From Nonlabens dokdonensis DSW-6 (GTDB lineage: Bacteria; Bacteroidota; Bacteroidia; Flavobacteriales; Flavobacteriaceae): a stretch of DNA of 64,000 nt. Of the stretch, positions 42,483 to 53,300 are shown in pieces. The number at the start of each line of letters is the position of its first letter. Position 1 is the first letter of the stretch. The stretch covers positions 3,721,501 through 3,785,500 of the forward strand of contig NC_020156.1 of NCBI RefSeq assembly GCF_000332115.1, read 5' to 3'. Position numbers and translations under genes: made by a program. The notes below the pieces were generated by a model that was not told the origin of the DNA, did not search any database, and was given only the letters and a program-made list of their open reading frames with translations.

Positions 42483-45400
42483 TTACTTTACTATCAGTTG
42501 TTTAGTATCAGATCCTGAATCATGATTAATTTGAAGGATATAATTTCCAGCTCTTAGGTTTTCTAGGTCTATTTCTAAACTATTGTCTACATTGTTAATG
42601 TTGCTCCAGTTTTGGATTTTTTGACCAAGCATATTGTACAAGGCAATACTTTTTACGTTATCGATCAAGCTTCCTGTTATGAATATCTTTTCATTATTTG
42701 ATAGTGGATTAGGATAAACAGAAAATTCTGTATTTGCTATTTCTTCTAAGGATAATACCGTATTTGAGAATACCAGCTCAAACCTATTAGACGCAACTGA
42801 TAATGCATTACCAGAAACAACCGAGTAATGATAATTATTAGAGCCATCGTTGAGCGGCGTGTAGCTACTGAGGTAATTATCTTTTAAGTAAACTGGTACA
42901 TTAATCGAACTTAAATTAAAAGAAAGCACATAATCTGTAGCTCGATACGTATTTATGTCTAAAGGTATAACTTCTGAATCTTGAGGCAAATTGCGCTGCT
43001 CAATACTTAGGTTGTCAACGCCGTTTATGATACTTAAATTTTCATCAATATTATTGAATTTTACCGCATCATAACTATTTACTACGTTGAGTTGATTACT
43101 ATCAAATCTAATTACTGCACCATCCCTAGAATTCTCACCATCTTGAAATTCTGATGATTCATACAGTGCAATCTCTATACGACTAAGAGTTGAACTACTT
43201 CTGGCAGAGTTTAAAAATCCAGAATTTATAGCTTTGTTTGCTTCGGTAAATGTCAAGCTAGCAGGACCATTTGCCAAAGTAGTTGCAAAGAAAGATGTAT
43301 TGGGCTGTACGTATTTGTTCATTAAGGAGCTAGGATTGTTTGACGAGTTAGAAAGGACATCAACTGTCACATAGGCTCCTCTGGTATTAATGGCAGGATC
43401 CCAATAATATACAAATGATGTGTTCATATTTGTAGCCGCTGTTAGTACCTGATTGAGGTCTACTGGAGCCTGGTAAGGATTACCTATAAAGTTAAAACCG
43501 CCAGCAGCTGGACTCAAGTCGTTTACCGTTACATTTCCTGTAGCAATATTTCCAACAGCTTTAAGAGTAGTGTTGTTTGCAGTAGATGCATTGTTACTTA
43601 AATCTATGGTACGATCTCCTCTTACAAATAAACGGTAGGCATCACCAGCAATTAAATTAGTAGCATCTGTATTATTAATAGGTGTCCAAGATTGATTTGT
43701 GTTGTCAAATGTAAACATAGAAACATTTCCAGATCCAGTAGCGTCAAATCCATTTGCACCAGAAATTGACCCAGTAATATGTGTTCCTACATTAGAACTT
43801 CCAAAATCACTTTGCCAGTTATTTGCAATAAAATTATTTGTAGTAACAGAAGGACTCATAAATCTAAAAGAGCGTTTTCCTGGTATATAATTTTCTACCA
43901 TAAAAGTTCCTGAAATGTTTCCGTTTACTTCATCTACATATGCCGTTCCAGAATCATTACTTTTCAAAATCATTTGATTCATAGCGGCTATGGTTAAATC
44001 ATCATTTACATCTAACACATTTTTTATACTAACATCAACACTTACTATAGCGCTGTTGCTTATTATTAAACGACTTATTTCAAAATCGTTCCCATTAATT
44101 TGTTGATTACTATCACCTGATAGTTCTAAAATACCGTTTGAATCGTTTAATGACCCATTATTTTGTAAATCTTCTGTAATGTTTAAACCAGAATTATTCA
44201 AGACTAGAGTTGCACCAGAGTTGATTGTTACATTCTTAAATAAAGTCATATCAGACAAAGTAGCACTACCATTTTGAATCACTGCATTCTCTGCTTGATA
44301 ACTAGAACCACTCGGATCATATGGTGACCAAGAATTATTATACGTAAAATCGATGTTCTCTCCTTCACCAGCGGTTACATCATTAAAATTTGAAATAGTT
44401 TCAATAATCCATTCTGATGCTTGCCAAGTATTACTTGCCTCTGCGACAGTAATTTTTCTTACCGCACGACTATTTGAATATTCCCAAGGTTGACCATTTC
44501 CGTTTTGACCTAATGCGCCGTATATATCTACTATCTCATCATCACCATTATACAAAACATATGCATCATTACCACTACCATTTATAACATTCCATGCCGT
44601 AAGATCTGGATTGAGAGAACCAGAGGCTCTACCTATAGTATAGTATTGACCAGGTTGCAACGTTACTGTTAAATCTATATCATTTCCTGTTACTCCGCTT
44701 CCATCGTAAGCAATACCTAAGTAGAATCCTTCGGTAGCTAAATCAACTGGTAATGTTCCATAATTAAAGATTTCTACATAAGCTTCAGGAATGCTGTTAC
44801 TAACTACTTCAGTAATTATAATAGTAGGTTCTAAAGATATTGTTGTGGTTGCAGAAGCTTCTGGAGCTACAGGTGATAATAGGAAATCAATGTCTTTTGC
44901 AAGATTGGAATATGCAGTGATTTGAAAATAATAAGTTGTATTATCAGCTAGGTCCTCAAATGTATAGGATTCTTCACCGTTAGGAACTAAAACCAACCCA
45001 TCACCATCTGAAAGGTCTAAATCATTGTTAGGCTGCTGTCCATCTATATATGTTGGGAAACTACCAGCTGTTGTGCTTACTGCGATCGCATATCCGTCGG
45101 CTGTGTTTCCACCTATTGCATCGTTCCACGACAAATCTATAGTATTGCCATTATCTTGTGCGTTGAAATTAGTTACTTGATTAGAAGGCTCTGGAAAAGC
45201 TTGATATTGAATTTTAAAAACAGCACCTGGATTAGTAACACCTACATTTGAAGTTCCAGAAGGACCAGAAGTACTTCCTCCACTATCTGTAACGGCATAA
45301 ATAGTTGAACCGTCAGGCGATATAGCCACATCTCTATACCTATCATTAGACGAATGAAATTCTATCAATTCACTTACCACAGAGTTTCCATCTGCACTTA

Positions 45401-46661
45401 ATTCATATCTATAGATTGTTCCTTTTTTTAATGTGGGAATTAGGATACTTTTATTCCATGGAAAAATATTGGATTCATACACATCAATACTTGCAGGAGC
45501 AACTGTAGGCCATGTTAAAAAACCACCTGTTGGTCTCGTTGCTGGTAAATCTACATAGGTAGCAATGGGTGATTGAAAATCGATAGGCTCTGGAAAGGCA
45601 GTTTCTTGATGAATTGTTGATCCAGAAGGACAACTATTTCCATCGGCAGCGCTACAACCATTAGGATCTGATGCTTTAATACAGTAATCATAAGCTTGTG
45701 CATCTCTTTGACCAACGATTAATGGCCAACCATAATTTTTACCTGCTGTAATTATATTTACCTCATCATCAACTCGGTCTCCATGTTCTGATTGATACAA
45801 CTTTCCAGTACTATCAAAAACAATTCCCTGAGCATTTCTGTGACCATAAGAATAAATATGGCTTCTTACTTTTTCAGAATCTGGTCTATTTGTATCACTA
45901 TTACTAGGAACTGGGTTTGAATCAGTAACCGTAAATGGAAAGAATTTTGGATTATCGGTAGGTATAGAGCCATCAAGATTCATTCTCAGCACTTTGCCTT
46001 TATAAGAATACCAGTTTTCATTATCTACATCATTTTGTGTAGGTAAAGCTTGTGATTGAATTCTACTGCATTTATTGCGGAATTGATTCCAACCTAAATC
46101 ACCTATCGTGTAATATAACTTGCCGTCTGGACCTATTTTCATTCTTCCAGAATTGTGATCGTTACTTGCATCGATATTTTCAATTAATGACCCAGCAACC
46201 TTGGTAAGTCTTTTGTTAGAATTATTAAAACTCATTTTAATAATTTTTAATTTCAAATTACCTTGAGTTCCATAAGTATGGGCAGCATAAACAAAATTAT
46301 TAGTACTTGTATTAGCATTTGCCATTAAATCTGGATGAATAGCCATACCCATTAAACCATCTTGACCATCAAAACCATCCACATCATTATGTAGATCTAT
46401 CATTACAGTTTTTGCGCCAGTATCCGGATGCACTCGGACAATTCTCTCACCGTTAGTTGCATCGCTTGTATTATCTAATGCAGATCTTTCTGTAATCCAT
46501 AACCAGCCGTCTGGACCATAAGTTATTTCATTAGGGTAGGATACCAGTTGGTTTGTATTGGCTAATTTGGTAACAGTAAAATTTCTACTGTTTGTTTCTG
46601 GGTTCTGTGCAAATAAAAATGTTGCAAAGCAAAGAGTTAAAAGTAATAATGTTTTTCTCAT
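42483..46661 (-). CDS. Type IX-secreted PQQ sugar-dehydrogenase-like multidomain protein with type A sorting domain
   Basis: A 1392-residue secreted protein. Order: signal peptide (MRKTLLLLTLCFATFLFAQ); GSDH beta-propeller (~25-480; GYPDGWLWITERS-type start, DGQDGLMGMAIHP, YGHRNAQGI, EHGDRVDDEVNII, NYGWPLI); fibronectin III-like domain (~495-600); lamin-tail domain (~610-740; IIITEVVSNSIPEAYVEIFNYG); a long unassigned beta-rich region; and the type A sorting domain (SVYPNPLSNNEKIFITG...LRAGNYILQI, ~1318-1392). It is probably displayed or released by type IX secretion and may act on extracellular sugars. It lies 75 bp downstream of another type A substrate. Confidence 0.9.
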   Translation of the reverse strand: MRKTLLLLTLCFATFLFAQNPETNSRNFTVTKLANTNQLVSYPNEITYGPDGWLWITERSALDNTSDATNGERIVRVHPDTGAKTVMIDLHNDVDGFDGQDGLMGMAIHPDLMANANTSTNNFVYAAHTYGTQGNLKLKIIKMSFNNSNKRLTKVAGSLIENIDASNDHNSGRMKIGPDGKLYYTIGDLGWNQFRNKCSRIQSQALPTQNDVDNENWYSYKGKVLRMNLDGSIPTDNPKFFPFTVTDSNPVPSNSDTNRPDSEKVRSHIYSYGHRNAQGIVFDSTGKLYQSEHGDRVDDEVNIITAGKNYGWPLIVGQRDAQAYDYCIKASDPNGCSAADGNSCPSGSTIHQETAFPEPIDFQSPIATYVDLPATRPTGGFLTWPTVAPASIDVYESNIFPWNKSILIPTLKKGTIYRYELSADGNSVVSELIEFHSSNDRYRDVAISPDGSTIYAVTDSGGSTSGPSGTSNVGVTNPGAVFKIQYQAFPEPSNQVTNFNAQDNGNTIDLSWNDAIGGNTADGYAIAVSTTAGSFPTYIDGQQPNNDLDLSDGDGLVLVPNGEESYTFEDLADNTTYYFQITAYSNLAKDIDFLLSPVAPEASATTTISLEPTIIITEVVSNSIPEAYVEIFNYGTLPVDLATEGFYLGIAYDGSGVTGNDIDLTVTLQPGQYYTIGRASGSLNPDLTAWNVINGSGNDAYVLYNGDDEIVDIYGALGQNGNGQPWEYSNSRAVRKITVAEASNTWQASEWIIETISNFNDVTAGEGENIDFTYNNSWSPYDPSGSSYQAENAVIQNGSATLSDMTLFKNVTINSGATLVLNNSGLNITEDLQNNGSLNDSNGILELSGDSNQQINGNDFEISRLIISNSAIVSVDVSIKNVLDVNDDLTIAAMNQMILKSNDSGTAYVDEVNGNISGTFMVENYIPGKRSFRFMSPSVTTNNFIANNWQSDFGSSNVGTHITGSISGANGFDATGSGNVSMFTFDNTNQSWTPINNTDATNLIAGDAYRLFVRGDRTIDLSNNASTANNTTLKAVGNIATGNVTVNDLSPAAGGFNFIGNPYQAPVDLNQVLTAATNMNTSFVYYWDPAINTRGAYVTVDVLSNSSNNPSSLMNKYVQPNTSFFATTLANGPASLTFTEANKAINSGFLNSARSSSTLSRIEIALYESSEFQDGENSRDGAVIRFDSNQLNVVNSYDAVKFNNIDENLSIINGVDNLSIEQRNLPQDSEVIPLDINTYRATDYVLSFNLSSINVPVYLKDNYLSSYTPLNDGSNNYHYSVVSGNALSVASNRFELVFSNTVLSLEEIANTEFSVYPNPLSNNEKIFITGSLIDNVKSIALYNMLGQKIQNWSNINNVDNSLEIDLENLRAGNYILQINHDSGSDTKQLIVK

Positions 46662-46736
46662 AATTTAGTTTGAAAGTGATCTATAATTGGAAAGTAAAAC
46701 CTAACTTCATAAGAAAATGAAGTCAGGCGATTAAGT

Positions 46737-49700
46737 TTAATTGACTACTATTTTGACACTCTTCTTAGCGCCTTTAAATTCGACTTCTACCAGATAAATG
46801 CCAGAAGATATCTCTGGAATGTAAATACCATTATTAATGTTGATCAGTTCGCTTTCGCGAAAGCGGAACAGCATCTTACCTGATAGATCGTAAATATTCA
46901 TATAATCTAATGTTTCATTAAGGTGATCTACATAAATTTTACCATCATTATTGAGGTAATAAATATCTATGAGATCAATAGCTTCTTGATCTAGTCCAAG
47001 GGTAGTTTGTTGAAATACTATCTCAAATCTAGAGCTATTTCTTCGGTTAGCAGAAACGTTATAGAAGTAATATCCGTTTCTAAGATTATGGTAAACATTC
47101 ATTTCATTATCATAAAGAAAAATATCTTGAGAACTGTCAATATTTGCAATTTCTTTAGCACTGAAACGGTAATTCAAATTTGCTTTACCATGAATAGTGA
47201 CAGGAATTACTTTATTAGGCGTTATTTGAGCTAATGATCTGATAACATAATTTTTACCTGAATAAGAAATATAAATATCCGTTTCTGCTGGATTATCATA
47301 CTTTACTGCGTCATATCCATAATCAATACCATCAGTTACAAAATCTGCAAAACCTATTACCGTTTCAGATCCAGCACCATTATCTGCCTCAATCTCTAAT
47401 CGTAAGATTCCCATATCTGGGTTTTGGCGGTTAGAACGATCTGCAATAGGCTGTGAAGTTCCTGGTGCAGCAACAAATACACTTTCAGCACCTTCTGTTT
47501 TAAATTCTCGCTGACCGTTATTAAAGTTAACAGATCCATTATTTGTTATAGTTACATTGAAACCTTGACCTACGGGAATATAAAAACCTGGTTCTCTCCC
47601 ACTTAATCCGCCACCTAATGCGCCACTTCCTATGGGAATGCTTGTAGCTGCTAGAGTTGCAGTATTATTAATAGTCATAAATCCTCCTTCATAATTTGCA
47701 AGTAAATGATCTGTCCCTCTAAAATGATCCCATAAATAAACTGCTCCATCTATAACGCCAGCATTATCATCAATAAACTTTCTAGCGTCTATAGCACTTG
47801 GATACGGATTTCCTAAAAGGGAAAAGGTTAGATCTGCAGCAGGATCGCCATCTGCATCTACAGCAGCCACATTTATAGAACCGTTATTAGGTTTTCCTTC
47901 AAAGACATAACCTGGATTTATCGCTCCGGCTCCTTTCATGGTCCAGCCATGACCTGCAGGTATAGGCGTTGCCGCATCTATAGGGTTCCAATCTTGATAG
48001 GTCTGTCCATTCCAGTAGGTATACAGCCATCTTCCACTTACAGTAGCTGGTATCGTTACTGGCGGTGTCGCTACATTTCTACCTGTAAATACGACGTTTC
48101 CTAATCCATTTGCATCTTTAAGCAATGAAAGCTGGAATGAAGTATTATTTGATGTAGCGCTACTAGCTCCTACTGGAGAACTCCAGTAGTTATAATTGCG
48201 TGCATCAGAAATACCTTCTTGTCTAATTAATATTTTACCTGAACTAGTGAGATCTAATTCACTGTTTTCTCCTTGAACTAATTGAGATTCTCCTAAAAAA
48301 TCAACGGTTCCATCTAATTTCAAATACCAAGTATTATTTACCTCTAATCCATCGTTTACAATCAATGTATTTCCCGTATCTATAATTAATCCAGCATTAT
48401 ACATATTCATAGGTTGAGTCACGTTATTTTTCACATGCAAAATTGAATACGGGAAGTTTTGTAAATCTAATGGATCCCAAACACCTTCTTGTTTAAATGT
48501 TGTTGGGTTTAAAAGTGAACCATCTTGTTTTGTTTCATAAGGCAGCGGTGCAGATTGAGGTAAAATAGATTTAATGTTGTACATAGTACCATTACTGATT
48601 ACATTTCCTTGATTGAAAACTTGGTCTGCTGTTATTTTTTTAAAATCGTAATGCAAAAGCAGGTCAGAGGTAGCTAATCCATTAAATACTTTATCAATTA
48701 CTTTACCTTTAATTGAACTACCTGATGGTTCAATTTCTTGATACATCATTTGCCTCATCACAATAGTATCTAAGGCTTTGTTGAAGATTCTTAATTCATC
48801 AATAGAACCTTTAAAATAATCGCTTGTACCATCAGATTTATTTCCTAAAGTAAACTTATCATCAGCAACTGTTTCAAGAGGTAAAGCACCGGTATTTTGC
48901 ATGTCCTCTTCAATACCATTTATATATAATACTGTTTTTGAAGTGTTTTGATTATAAATCACAGAAACATGATACCATTTGTTTATTGATAGTGTTGAGG
49001 AAGACTCCAAATTAAATAAAGTCCCAGAGTTATCTTTTATGGTGACTTCTATTATACCAGTAGATCTAATTCTCATATTAAAGTTAGTCTCGCTGATTAT
49101 AGTGCTAGAAGAGAATCCATCACCTAGCATAATCCATGTCATAGCTGTAAGATTATCTAATCCAGCAGTTATAGCCATAGAATTTTGAACATAATCATTA
49201 CGACCATCAAAATCTATAAAGAGATCCCTATCTAAATCTATAGGAGCACCAAAAAAACCAGTGTCAAAGTCAGAATTACCATCGCTTACTCCATCTTGGT
49301 CAATGTCTGATGTAAAATCTACTTCTCCATCATTATCAGTGTCGAGATCAGCATACAATGAGTTATCAATGTCACTACCGTTAGTGAGGTCATTTAATGG
49401 GTCGTTACTATCGATATCTATGTAATCTGGTATGTCATCTCCATCGGAATCTACTGGAATCATAAAACCAATTGTTCCGTGATCTACTTTATCAGCATCA
49501 TCATCATTTAAGTCAATCAAAGAAAGTAATCCATCTCCATCAAAACCATCGTTATCTACTCCTGAAGAAGCATCTGTTCCATCTCCTATTCCATCGCCAT
49601 TAACATCTAGATCGCCTAATCCGTCATATTCTAAAATATCAAATATCCCATCATTATCACTATCTAAATCTAAATAATCTGCAACTCCGTCCTGGTCGGT

Positions 49701-52451
49701 ATCTCTAGGTGTAAAACTTTCGTAATCATCATGCATCCCGTTTTGATTTAAATCTAACCAATTACCATCTCCAAATGAAGTTCCATCAAGATTAACATCA
49801 ATAGTTGCTATTGCTCCTGGTTTACCTAATTCGTAAATATTAGGAATTCCGTCGTTATCGTTATCTAGATCCACCACGTCAGCTACTCCATCTCCATCCA
49901 GATCACATAATTCTTGTGTTATTCTTATATCATCCAGCGCTAGATCGTTTCCTAATCCACCTGGTGCATTATTTACTAATTGAATAACAAAATCACTAGC
50001 TGGTAATGTCAATGAAGTAGTTTTCTGAATCCATTCTGAAATGGTACACATATTCGTAGGATCACTATCGCATCTAGGGATATCTCCTGCGTTAAAAGTT
50101 TGATATAAAATTGTTTTATCAATGCTATAAAAGTTAACTGAAATATTTGGTAATATCCTAGGTAGCTCACCTGAATTAAACTCACTATCTAACCGATCTA
50201 AATTTAGTGCCCAAAAAGAATAATCAAGAGGCGCACCAGCTACGGTACCTACAATTTCAGTTTCATAGAAAACACCTGGATCAAAATCTGCATTGAAAAT
50301 AGCCATTCTACCGTTTGTATCTCCAGAAGTATGATCTTCTCCAAAATACCAAACACGGTCTGCCCAACTTGATACATCTGGTAGGTTTGTACCTCTATTT
50401 AGGACTCCATCATTATCAGTTACAGAGTAGTGTACTGTATATTTTCCATCTCCTAAGTTGGGATCGTTATTACATTCATTAGGTCCTTGACCTGTGGTAC
50501 CATCTTCATAACAGTAGGAAGTAGTAACTCCAGCAGTAGCTCCATCAATAGTTATCCTAGTTAACCCATTACCAAATGTTTCATTCAAAAAAATCACATC
50601 GGCAGTGGTACTTAATGGATTTGATAAACAAATATTTTGCTCCTCCGTATCTGTGATGCCATCATTATCATCATCTATATCCACATTGTCAGCGACGCCA
50701 TCACCGTCAGTATCAGGATATATTTGAGCTCCTTCTCCTTCTATAATGAAGTTATATTGATTTGTTCCCGTCGCGCGAGAATTTGACCTTACATTCACTT
50801 TTGTTGTAAAAGAATTGACACTATTAGGATCAAACTCTATAACAAAATTAGCCGATCCGCCTGAAGGAATAATGGTACCTCCGGCAGGCTGTGAAACAAT
50901 AGTAAATTCTGGAGTTATCGGATTTACAAACCTCACTGGTGTATTATTTAATCTGAGATTGCCTCCTCCTATATTTGTGATGGTAAATGTTCTCTGTCGT
51001 CTTCCTGAACTTATATCTACCGTTCCAAAATCTGTGTTGTTACTTGTAGATGTAATTATAGACTCATCTTCAATTCCTACAGAGTTACCAGAAATAGAAG
51101 CTCTACGATCAGATCCGGGATTAATTATTACCTCAACAACATAATCTTCAAATTCTTCTGGAGCAGCACCTGTATTTCCACAAGGGTCATTAGAAGAAAA
51201 GTATTGTCTAGTTCCTACTCTCAATATATACCTACCTAATCCCTGGTTTGCTGGAACAGTAAAATTGATTCCTGAATATGGCAATGCGACTTCTCCATTA
51301 GTATCGATAATTTTTTCATCTCCGAATGTATTATATACACCATCTCTATTATAGTCTATATAAGCAGCCCAACCAGAATTAGCTCCGACTGCATCAGGAG
51401 TTAACGTATAAGTACCACCTGCATAGACTTGAACTGCTGTCAGGTTAGTATAATTACCAAAACCATTATCATCGCCAGAGTTGTTATTAATTTGTGAGCC
51501 AGATTCTCCATTAAGGAGCACGCTATCTAGATAATGAGTTCCACTAGAATTTGAGGTAGGCGTACATGCACCAAAGCCTACAGCTACTTCGACCACTGCG
51601 GTCGTACAAACGCCACCAGCATCACATAATTGATAGCTAAAACTATCAACGCCTATAAAATCAGTTAAAGGGACATAATTAAAAAGTCCATCTGATACTT
51701 CTGTAACCGTACCTCCGTTTGCAGTGGTTAAAGGATATGAAGCAATTGAATAATCATCACCATCTGAACCATAAGTAGATCCAATCAAGTCATTTAAAGA
51801 AACATCTATAGAATTACCTGCTCCTCCTAAACTATTAAAAAGAACATTCAAATAATCGTTGTTTGCTATAGGGCTTGAAGGACTTGAAATTACAACAGTA
51901 TAATCTTCTGTCTCACCATACCAGTCAGTGTCAGAAGCACAGGCATCCCCAACTTCGTACCATGATTTCATGATAAATCGCATACGGTAAGTACCAGGTG
52001 AAACTGTAGTAGGAATACTAATAGTAGCGGTTCGTACGGCAGCATTCGTATCATCTAAGGAAATAACTTTTTCTGTATTATTATTAAAGGTTCCGTCAGA
52101 GTTAAAATCAATCCAACCAACTATTCCCGCTCTCAGCCAGTTAAACTCATGATAAATGTCTAATGTCAAGGTATAATTTGATCCAATTTCTAAGTTGGCT
52201 GTTTGAGCAGTATAATCATGATAACCTTGCGCATTACCGGTGTAACCAGATGAATTATCTAAATTATTTAACCGTACACGGTCGATGAATTGATCATTAT
52301 TGTAAGATATGTTTGGAGTACAATAGGTTTGTGCAAATAAGCTTCCTGAGATTCCTAATAAAAATAGTATAAGTATTTTTCCTACAATACTATTGATCGA
52401 TTTAAGACCGAAAAGGAAAGGCTTATTTGAGTTTAAGTAATTTGGTTTCAT
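46737..52451 (-). CDS. Giant type IX substrate with GEVED, thrombospondin type 3 and LamG-like domains
   Basis: About 1904 residues from the ATG at 52451; the frame extends to 52487, but the chosen start gives a signal ending GSLFAQ. Domains: two GEVED modules (~45-190, ~295-440; WIDFNSDGTFNN, YIDYNRDGVYN, GETEDYTV, FEDYVVEV) separated by a cadherin-like module; a choice-of-anchor domain (~455-580); TSP3 Ca-binding runs (DTDGDGVAD, DIDDDNDGI, ~585 and ~857-1083); LamG-like domain (~1083-1233; WYHVSVIYN, DELRIFNKAL); then the type A sorting domain (GIYLVEVEFKGAKKSVKIVVN). Palindrome copy 11 lies in frame near the C-terminus, read Arg-Phe-Arg-Glu-Ser. Likely surface adhesin. Confidence 0.9.
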   Translation of the reverse strand: MKPNYLNSNKPFLFGLKSINSIVGKILILFLLGISGSLFAQTYCTPNISYNNDQFIDRVRLNNLDNSSGYTGNAQGYHDYTAQTANLEIGSNYTLTLDIYHEFNWLRAGIVGWIDFNSDGTFNNNTEKVISLDDTNAAVRTATISIPTTVSPGTYRMRFIMKSWYEVGDACASDTDWYGETEDYTVVISSPSSPIANNDYLNVLFNSLGGAGNSIDVSLNDLIGSTYGSDGDDYSIASYPLTTANGGTVTEVSDGLFNYVPLTDFIGVDSFSYQLCDAGGVCTTAVVEVAVGFGACTPTSNSSGTHYLDSVLLNGESGSQINNNSGDDNGFGNYTNLTAVQVYAGGTYTLTPDAVGANSGWAAYIDYNRDGVYNTFGDEKIIDTNGEVALPYSGINFTVPANQGLGRYILRVGTRQYFSSNDPCGNTGAAPEEFEDYVVEVIINPGSDRRASISGNSVGIEDESIITSTSNNTDFGTVDISSGRRQRTFTITNIGGGNLRLNNTPVRFVNPITPEFTIVSQPAGGTIIPSGGSANFVIEFDPNSVNSFTTKVNVRSNSRATGTNQYNFIIEGEGAQIYPDTDGDGVADNVDIDDDNDGITDTEEQNICLSNPLSTTADVIFLNETFGNGLTRITIDGATAGVTTSYCYEDGTTGQGPNECNNDPNLGDGKYTVHYSVTDNDGVLNRGTNLPDVSSWADRVWYFGEDHTSGDTNGRMAIFNADFDPGVFYETEIVGTVAGAPLDYSFWALNLDRLDSEFNSGELPRILPNISVNFYSIDKTILYQTFNAGDIPRCDSDPTNMCTISEWIQKTTSLTLPASDFVIQLVNNAPGGLGNDLALDDIRITQELCDLDGDGVADVVDLDNDNDGIPNIYELGKPGAIATIDVNLDGTSFGDGNWLDLNQNGMHDDYESFTPRDTDQDGVADYLDLDSDNDGIFDILEYDGLGDLDVNGDGIGDGTDASSGVDNDGFDGDGLLSLIDLNDDDADKVDHGTIGFMIPVDSDGDDIPDYIDIDSNDPLNDLTNGSDIDNSLYADLDTDNDGEVDFTSDIDQDGVSDGNSDFDTGFFGAPIDLDRDLFIDFDGRNDYVQNSMAITAGLDNLTAMTWIMLGDGFSSSTIISETNFNMRIRSTGIIEVTIKDNSGTLFNLESSSTLSINKWYHVSVIYNQNTSKTVLYINGIEEDMQNTGALPLETVADDKFTLGNKSDGTSDYFKGSIDELRIFNKALDTIVMRQMMYQEIEPSGSSIKGKVIDKVFNGLATSDLLLHYDFKKITADQVFNQGNVISNGTMYNIKSILPQSAPLPYETKQDGSLLNPTTFKQEGVWDPLDLQNFPYSILHVKNNVTQPMNMYNAGLIIDTGNTLIVNDGLEVNNTWYLKLDGTVDFLGESQLVQGENSELDLTSSGKILIRQEGISDARNYNYWSSPVGASSATSNNTSFQLSLLKDANGLGNVVFTGRNVATPPVTIPATVSGRWLYTYWNGQTYQDWNPIDAATPIPAGHGWTMKGAGAINPGYVFEGKPNNGSINVAAVDADGDPAADLTFSLLGNPYPSAIDARKFIDDNAGVIDGAVYLWDHFRGTDHLLANYEGGFMTINNTATLAATSIPIGSGALGGGLSGREPGFYIPVGQGFNVTITNNGSVNFNNGQREFKTEGAESVFVAAPGTSQPIADRSNRQNPDMGILRLEIEADNGAGSETVIGFADFVTDGIDYGYDAVKYDNPAETDIYISYSGKNYVIRSLAQITPNKVIPVTIHGKANLNYRFSAKEIANIDSSQDIFLYDNEMNVYHNLRNGYYFYNVSANRRNSSRFEIVFQQTTLGLDQEAIDLIDIYYLNNDGKIYVDHLNETLDYMNIYDLSGKMLFRFRESELININNGIYIPEISSGIYLVEVEFKGAKKSVKIVVN
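46850..46865. repeat. CGCTTTCGCGAAAGCG palindrome, copy 11 (inside a CDS)
   Basis: Exact copy within the type IX substrate gene near its C-terminal sorting domain. The minus-strand frame reads RFRES. Confidence 0.97.
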
Positions 52452-52480
52452 AATGTAACATACATTAAAATAGTATGTTA

Positions 52481-52488
52481 CAAACATA
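52481..52488 (-). promoter_or_regulatory. Candidate -7 box of the giant type IX substrate
   Basis: TATGTTTG on the minus strand, 29 bp before the start codon, the same sequence and distance as at icd. Confidence 0.45.
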
Positions 52489-52583
52489 ATCTCAGTTACC
52501 AGTCAAAGCATAATAAATCCGGATAAAAGGTTGTTTATCGACTAAATTCGTACAAAATCCGTCAAAATACACTGTAATCCACC

Positions 52584-52621
52584 TTTAAAAGTGTCGTTCG
52601 TCGATGTTTTACACTTTTAAA
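52584..52621. repeat. Long inverted repeat upstream of the type IX substrate
   Basis: 11-bp perfect arms (52584-52594 and 52611-52621, TTTAAAAGTGT) separated by 16 bp, about 130 bp upstream of the start at 52451. It could be an operator or a transcript hairpin. No T run follows on either strand, so it is not an obvious terminator. Confidence 0.6.
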
Positions 52622-52689
52622 TTATAGAGATTATCGATAAAAAAGGGCTTTTTGTCTGATAATTAAACTCCTATAAAGGACAAAACGCA

Positions 52690-52716
52690 AAAAGCCTTGC
52701 AAATCGCAAGGCTTTT
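52690..52716 (-). terminator. Terminator after the LysM/BON gene
   Basis: Perfect 11-bp stem (52690-52700 with 52706-52716, loop AAATC) with T on the minus-strand exit. Confidence 0.85.
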
Positions 52717-52739
52717 AATCGTTAAAAGGTAATTACTGA

Positions 52740-53117
52740 CTACAAATTAGGAATTGTCAACTCTTGACCTGGATGAATTAAGTCTGGGTTTTTAAGCTGA
52801 TCTGTATTTGCTTCAAAAATTTGCTTGTACTTCATTGGGTCTTTAAAGTAATGCTTTGCAATAAGACTTAATGACTCACCACTTTTTACAGTGTGCTTTG
52901 CATATATAGAATCGTCAGCTACTTTAATATCTGCCATTAAATCAGAAGGGTTCTCACCACCTACTTTTTTGATCTCATCCCAAAGTAAATTTTTATGATG
53001 TGGCGTTGCTGCAGTACCTCTTATTTCTAGTTTTCCGTCTTTTACTTGTACGTCACCATCTTGAATGTTCAATTGTTCTCCTAAATCTAGAACGCTTTGA
53101 TATTTTGCTTTTACCAT
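52740..53117 (-). CDS. LysM/BON protein, Kbp (YgaU)-like
   Basis: The frame extends to 53198, but the ATG at 53117 (MVKAKYQSVLDLGEQLN) gives the 125-residue form. An N-terminal BON-like domain (LNIQDGDVQVKDGKLEIRGTA, residues ~15-65) is followed by a LysM domain (HTVKSGESLSLIAKHYFKDPMKYKQIFEAN ... IHPGQELTIPNL, ~75-125). The same BON-LysM arrangement occurs in E. coli Kbp, a potassium-binding protein, but no export signal is present here. Function may therefore be cytoplasmic; potassium binding is inferred only from architecture. Confidence 0.85.
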   Translation of the reverse strand: MVKAKYQSVLDLGEQLNIQDGDVQVKDGKLEIRGTAATPHHKNLLWDEIKKVGGENPSDLMADIKVADDSIYAKHTVKSGESLSLIAKHYFKDPMKYKQIFEANTDQLKNPDLIHPGQELTIPNL

Positions 53118-53242
53118 TGTTTTATTTTGTTTTAAATTAATAATTTGAAAGTTAAGAATATTAATTGGCTTTTGAAGAATGGATGGCGTATTTACCACCT
53201 AATCGGTAAAAGTTCATTAAATCAGATGTTTGGTATGTATTC

Positions 53243-53258
53243 CGCTTTCGCGAAAGCG
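53243..53258. repeat. CGCTTTCGCGAAAGCG palindrome, copy 12
   Basis: Exact copy, intergenic, between yebC and the LysM gene. Flanks TTCC and GAGA. Confidence 0.97.
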
Positions 53259-53300
53259 AGAACAGCAACTACATATATTTAAACAAAGAATAAAATAAAA

